A stretch of 9,029 nt of DNA from contig NZ_CATWFF010000084.1 of the NCBI RefSeq assembly GCF_958350005.1, forward strand, positions 1 through 9,029, in the 5' to 3' direction. The notes beneath the pieces are model-generated. The model was given only the letters and a program-made list of their open reading frames with translations. It was not told the DNA's origin and did no database searches. This stretch comes from an uncultured Megasphaera sp. GTDB lineage: Bacteria; Bacillota; Negativicutes; Veillonellales; Megasphaeraceae. This document shows positions 6,801-9,029 of the stretch, one piece after another. The translations under genes were made by a program, and so were the position numbers. The stretch's first letter is position 1. Every line of letters begins with the position of its first letter.

Positions 6801-8725
6801 CGCCCGATCATGGCCTGGAACAGCGCCTGCGCCTGGGCGTAGATGCCCAGATCGGCGACAATACGAACCTCCTCGTCCAGGGTTCCAGCGGCAATACCAT
6901 CGACACGATGTACCGCAAAGCGGAAAAACGGGGTCTCCACGACGCCCGCCTCGACCGGGCCGAACTGAGCCAGAAAGCTAATAAATGGGATTTCACCGTA
7001 GGCCGCCTGACTGAAAAAATGGGCGTCACGGGCTACTGGTTCGGCAAAGAATACGACGGTGCCCGCATTACCTGGACAGACAGCAAGAACCAGATTCGCA
7101 TTGGCTACGGTGATTTCAGTCACAGCACGGGCATTACGGACTCGGCATACAGTCATCAGGAAACAGCCCTTATCAGCCGGTCAGCTACCTTAGCAGAATT
7201 ATTAGGTATCTATCCAGGTGTAGGTGAAAAGGGTAGTCTTGCCGGCCAATCCACGCGGTATCCAGATGGCGTACCCTCTGATGCCTGGAAAGATCAGCCC
7301 CTCAATTATCTGGAAAAATGGAATCATGCCGGCCAAACCCAACAGCCTGATGGTACCTGGATTCAGACTAAGAGTGATCTGGAAGTGGCTAACGAACGCT
7401 TGGGGATCGTACAGGAACTCAATTCCATGCTCATTAAAGTATCCCAATCTTATCCCAGTGCTGCTCAAAGTGATATGAAGGGTGGTGACTGGTACATACA
7501 TGATTTCTTGACCGACACTGATTCCAAAGGTGCAAATGGGGACTGCGCAGGAACAAACGTTGCCTTTAGTGGTAGTAGCTATAATCAAACGATCACTATT
7601 CCAGTTTACAAGGATGGCGAGGTAGCAAAAGAACAACTTTTCGTAGTTGATAGATCAGGCGCTCCCGGCCTCCGTAGTTATGGCTCTCTTGCCGATAAAA
7701 GCTGGGCCCAAATGCTGGATACGACGGCTGACGCTGACTACGGCACCGTTGGGAAGCGGAATATTTATGAATATTTAGGGTCTGTATACGAGGCTGTACA
7801 GAAGCAATATGAAGGTACAGGTACGACTCCCTTTGTGGATACAGAGGGAAAGACCTTGAGTAAAGATGCCGCGTTGGATTCTTTATTTACTCAGTTTGTC
7901 GGCCAGCAATTTACAGCAGATCCTCAGAATCCGAATGTACCTACGAGTGACACCACGATACCTGGAAGCGTGCTTAAAGGTTTCTTCAAGGTAATGCAAG
8001 CAAAATTTGATCCTCTTAATGGGGCACAAGTTCCTATTGGCTCGCTGCCTTTGAGTATCACCGTAGTTGGGACGGAACTGAAACACGACGTCATTCCGGC
8101 TATCGACAGGGCTGCCTTTGCCCAGTTCCGCCACAAATTCAGCGATGACTTCGGCGTCGCTGCCTGGTACCTGCGCTCCTTTGGCGAACAGTACCACAAG
8201 AGCGGCATGCTCCAGAATGCCGACCAGTCCTGGGGCACCTACGACCAGGATATGGACGTAGCCAGCGTCTTTGGCCTGGGCGCGCAGTGGAAGCTGGGCC
8301 AGTCCCGCCTGTCCTTTGACTGGGGCGTCAACTACTCCGATACAGGCCGGTACTTCAACGGCGGCCGCGACGAATATGGCCGCTACACTGGCGGCGGCTC
8401 GGCACCGCGCTTCTGGGTACTCCGCGCCGACATTGGCAATGCCGATACAGACGTACCAGGCAGCTGGAATGCCTTTGCCGATTACAAGTACTTCCAGCAC
8501 GGCTCCTTCTTCGGAGGCAATGGGACCGAAGCCCTGCCGGACCGCTACCTCGACGGCATTCGCTCCTTCACCCTCGGTGCAGGCTACGTACCGGCCAAGA
8601 ACTTCCTCCTCGAAGCGTTTTACACCTTCGGCGCCAAGTCCACAGGTCAGCGCGATACGCTCCACGGCTCGGAAAGCTTCGAACTGGGCGATTATACCCG
8701 CATCCAGGCAACATACAAGTTCTAA
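3848..8725 (+). CDS. TonB-dependent receptor fused to a second, porin-like outer-membrane barrel
   Basis: This 1625-residue outer-membrane protein is predicted to take up a scarce nutrient using TonB energy; the substrate is unknown. Residues 1-24 are a signal peptide (cleavage after PVLA). DVVVEAS (38-44) is the likely TonB box. The plug spans about 53-164, with IRG, LIDGQPV and the IERIEIIRG...YGPDAIGGVINIITK block. The first barrel carries the conserved NPNLQPEKS region (NPNL 665-668) and ends YRIGANIKF at Phe889. An Ala/Lys-rich linker (about 893-917) follows. Residues about 940-1625 form amphipathic strands ending YTRIQATYKF, a second C-terminal-Phe barrel that resembles Negativicute porins (family resemblance recalled, not searched). 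No SLH domain and no second signal peptide are present, so barrel 2 depends on barrel 1 for export. Typical receptors have 600-900 residues. The FRAP-type histidine motif of haem receptors is replaced by YAEP (635-638), which argues against a classical haem receptor. Two AT-rich segments sit in predicted surface loops. Confidence 0.93.
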   Translation: MKHSSRYGLLACAVLTWISMPVLAESPAGGEQNVTTKDVVVEASAAKEAAKYESQSTTIITKEDIEKKQAKSLEDVIFSETGVTRTVDAMGRVGIAIRGADPRHTLMLIDGQPVMGSESKYMGGSDEAMRIGAENIERIEIIRGAATAKYGPDAIGGVINIITKAPADHPTFQMNAEARYHDHEGTDENKNTWPSNYYMRADSGKIGNVKFSVFGSKREVMPVYSSERGYKKGESWYFEDFKPSLRYYGDVKNIGATGEVEINKNNKIAFRVMSEKEDMERRNKSGQGVDALLESMQIFKRNVDRDTYALSYTGRNDKHDWKVDVNYGKMKETDTTSTTYYGAGHDQYSGKNTLAAVDWLEHKQLDVNATMNTQVNDQHLLTYGIGYTDERADGTRLKNAPKTWVKGIDPWAYDSSLWVPTGATEPDSKVHNYLFKQTDKGLIWDKAAEYYGSKIPAFTQEDAAAIKSIVPFIVSNGPDVISMDLSQLGVGSNWTGDAALQKKFEEFNNLLKTQNKDYLTHGDATLIYKAYPVLGYYGLMDTYGQDTNIKYDGKYYGQGFEERENQVAGGEARIQRRHAFIQDTWQVNDNTILTPVLRIDNSDLFGSEVTANLGMTHNLGGNPHRRLKINAGTGYAEPGMGELYYNWEMFGSAGGSQYGWYWIGNPNLQPEKSVNFDISVEGENNKTYAKASVFHNVIDDYMTSYFMGQLIDFNQFGSSYVTNADRIYSFKNIGKAEITGFEAEIQQKFNDKWSAKLGYAWLHAINKSDPDMPRQLLDRPQHKVDISLNYEDKAHGWRAALWGDYYIHMLDSNSVSTAFTKDDIDANGNWKKKDFNYQKKTFGIWNFMVEKDFGKDMTAYIGIDNLFNHRDDDRAYQDRTYRIGANIKFGYDGKAAAEKAADKAAGKTEKTADAIADNGTVIINQSDWFLTRPSDKDLGRKKGDVALIGDYRVRSNMWGGQDNAAMSLTTTGAADQATTDNMKDTPDHGLEQRLRLGVDAQIGDNTNLLVQGSSGNTIDTMYRKAEKRGLHDARLDRAELSQKANKWDFTVGRLTEKMGVTGYWFGKEYDGARITWTDSKNQIRIGYGDFSHSTGITDSAYSHQETALISRSATLAELLGIYPGVGEKGSLAGQSTRYPDGVPSDAWKDQPLNYLEKWNHAGQTQQPDGTWIQTKSDLEVANERLGIVQELNSMLIKVSQSYPSAAQSDMKGGDWYIHDFLTDTDSKGANGDCAGTNVAFSGSSYNQTITIPVYKDGEVAKEQLFVVDRSGAPGLRSYGSLADKSWAQMLDTTADADYGTVGKRNIYEYLGSVYEAVQKQYEGTGTTPFVDTEGKTLSKDAALDSLFTQFVGQQFTADPQNPNVPTSDTTIPGSVLKGFFKVMQAKFDPLNGAQVPIGSLPLSITVVGTELKHDVIPAIDRAAFAQFRHKFSDDFGVAAWYLRSFGEQYHKSGMLQNADQSWGTYDQDMDVASVFGLGAQWKLGQSRLSFDWGVNYSDTGRYFNGGRDEYGRYTGGGSAPRFWVLRADIGNADTDVPGSWNAFADYKYFQHGSFFGGNGTEALPDRYLDGIRSFTLGAGYVPAKNFLLEAFYTFGAKSTGQRDTLHGSESFELGDYTRIQATYKF
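3932..3938 (+). repeat. G7 tract just after the signal peptide (possible slippage site)
   Basis: Seven consecutive G form part of codons 29-31 (GGG GGG GAG), in a gene that normally uses GGC for glycine. Loss of one G puts a TAA stop at 3948-3950, six codons after codon 28. Gain of one G reaches a stop about 20 codons on. Homopolymeric G tracts near the 5' end of surface-protein genes are a known phase-variation device, although seven is at the short end. Confidence 0.5.
5041..5550 (+). other. AT-rich mosaic segment coding a giant surface loop of barrel 1
   Basis: Codons about 398-567 interrupt the first barrel between the strand LLTYGIGYTDERADG and the strand pair beginning RRHAFIQDTWQVNDNTIL. 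The short turn VNDNT of that pair is of the periplasmic type, so the segment lies outside the cell. A hand count over 5221-5520 gives 111 G+C in 300 bases (37%), against 35 in 60 (58%) at 5701-5760. It holds five TTA and one TCA codon between codons 417 and 534, while the flanking 411 and 577 codons have no TTA, CTA or TCA. The reading frame is intact. The residues look like a folded, partly helical domain rather than barrel strands. Confidence 0.75.
7160..8070 (+). other. AT-rich mosaic segment coding a giant surface loop of barrel 2
   Basis: Codons about 1105-1408 separate the outward strand QIRIGYGDFSHSTG from the inward strand starting AIDRAAFAQFRHKFSDDFG, so this loop of about 300 residues should also face outside. 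Four hand-counted lines (7381, 7561, 7861, 7981) give 100 G+C in 240 bases (42%), against 39 in 60 (65%) at 8281-8340. Between codons 1112 and 1346 there are at least five TTA and two TCA codons; the 577 codons before and 279 after have no TTA, CTA or TCA. The only cysteine of the mature protein (Cys1233) is here. I recognise no known domain. Confidence 0.75.
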
Positions 8726-8730
8726 GTTGT

Positions 8731-8801
8731 TGATACCAGCCCCATCCGGCCGAACTCATACAATACGAAATCTCCTTTCTCCGGCCGGAAAGGCTGTATC
8801 A
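8731..8801. repeat. Structured hairpin repeat, copy A (possible 3'UTR RNA element)
   Basis: The outer stem pairs 8731-8741 with 8792-8801, leaving C8737 bulged. After a small internal loop, 8745-8752 (TCCGGCCG) pairs with 8782-8789, for 18 bp in total. The 29-base apical loop contains CATACAATACGA followed by AATCTCCTTTCT. On the + strand, CTCCTTTCT (8772-8780) equals the anti-Shine-Dalgarno tail of Firmicute 16S rRNA. On the - strand the same loop shows AGAAAGGAG followed 12 bases later by ATG. The hairpin starts six bases after the receptor stop codon. It could be an RNA element, a REP-like repeat or a small MITE; the strand is undecided. Confidence 0.65.
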
Positions 8802-8818
8802 TACATAAGCAAGACCCC

Positions 8819-8850
8819 TGGGATGACCTCTGTATCAGATGGGTATCCCA
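8819..8850. repeat. Small hairpin between the two repeat copies
   Basis: TGGGAT (8819-8824) pairs with ATCCCA (8845-8850). Inside, CC pairs with GG (8827-8828 with 8842-8843) and TCTG (8829-8832) with CAGA (8836-8839) around a TAT loop, with bulges at A8826 and 8840-8841. No T-run follows, so it is not a standard intrinsic terminator. It may be part of the same RNA as the flanking repeats. Confidence 0.35.
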
Positions 8851-8922
8851 ACTAGACTTCACTGTGCGCCAACGGGAGCAGGAACATGCTGTCTCGCTGC
8901 CGCATGGGGAAGGACTGCGCTA

Positions 8923-8990
8923 ACACCAGGGCCTCCCGGCTTCGTACATACGACGACACAATCTCCCTTTTTCTCCGGGACGCCCTGTGT
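8923..8990. repeat. Structured hairpin repeat, copy B
   Basis: This diverged copy of the element lies about 190 bases further on. ACAC-C-AGGGC (8923-8932) pairs with GCCCTGTGT (8982-8990), again with one bulged C (8927). After one C-C mismatch, TCCCGG (8934-8939) pairs with CCGGGA (8975-8980), 15 bp in all. The 35-base loop keeps CATAC, CGAC and AATCTCCCTTTTTCT. The stem differs from copy A at three pairs by changes on both sides, while the loop is conserved in sequence. On the - strand the loop reads AAAGGGAG followed 13 bases later by ATG, but that frame closes after nine codons. Confidence 0.65.
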
Positions 8991-9029
8991 GATAGATAAG
9001 ACAAACCACCGCAGCAGACAGTATGCTAC

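Larger units (their letters stand above)
8726..9029. other. Gene-free stretch after the receptor, with structured repeats
   Basis: No convincing coding frame, tRNA or classical U-tailed terminator is visible in these 304 bases up to the window edge. They hold two copies of a hairpin repeat and a smaller hairpin between them. How the receptor transcript ends is therefore unclear; the first hairpin may act as a 3' end stabiliser or a termination-associated structure. Confidence 0.7.

Noticed and set aside
8568..8759. Minus-strand 63-codon frame starting in hairpin A with a good Shine-Dalgarno
   Set aside because: Most of it is antisense to the conserved C-terminal strands of the receptor-porin, and the equivalent frame in copy B stops after nine codons.
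8886..8999. Small + strand frame of 37 codons (begins MLSRCRMGKDC) with GGGAG seven bases upstream
   Set aside because: It runs through hairpin copy B and has no recognisable features. The partial protein similarity to a frame in copy A (IS-FLR) is explained by the nucleotide repeat. A real small protein cannot be fully excluded.
1..9029. CRISPR arrays, tRNA or rRNA genes, insertion sequences
   Set aside because: No regularly spaced repeats with spacers, no tRNA arms and no transposase frame were found on either strand.

Overview
The window carries two large protein-coding genes on the + strand, each with its own control signals, followed by about 300 bases with no supported gene but with unusual RNA-like structure. 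A strong Gram-positive-style Shine-Dalgarno and a long intrinsic terminator occur together with a TonB-dependent outer-membrane receptor and a porin-like barrel. This combination points to a Gram-negative Firmicute of the class Negativicutes (Megasphaera- or Veillonella-like). The organism is an inference from gene content and style; no marker gene is present.

Region 1 (1-3685): a promoter, ribosome-binding site and complete gene for biotin-dependent pyruvate carboxylase (1144 residues), closed by a textbook 19-bp terminator hairpin. The enzyme makes oxaloacetate from pyruvate in the cytoplasm.

Region 2 (3686-8725): a compact control region holds a tandem 20-bp-period repeat, a candidate promoter and a Fur-box-like palindrome lying between its -35 and -10. 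It is followed by one 1625-residue outer-membrane protein. Residues 1-889 are a complete TonB-dependent receptor: signal peptide, TonB box, plug, and a barrel ending in a terminal-strand Phe. An Ala/Lys-rich linker (about 893-917) joins this to a second porin-like barrel that ends in the protein's C-terminal Phe. Each barrel carries one very large segment (codons about 398-567 and about 1105-1408) placed where an extracellular loop should be. Both are much more AT-rich than the rest and use TTA/TCA codons that the surrounding gene almost completely avoids. A run of seven G just after the signal peptide could act as an on/off slippage switch.

Region 3 (8726-9029): two diverged copies of a hairpin element of about 70 bp. 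The stems differ by compensatory changes, keep the same bulged C, and enclose a conserved CUCC-rich loop. The first begins six bases after the receptor stop codon. The loop of the second copy is perfectly complementary over 12 bases to the receptor's own ribosome-binding site.

The two genes look like separate transcription units. The most notable content is the double-barrel receptor-porin fusion with two mosaic surface loops, possible phase and metal control, and a possible structured RNA in its 3' untranslated region.
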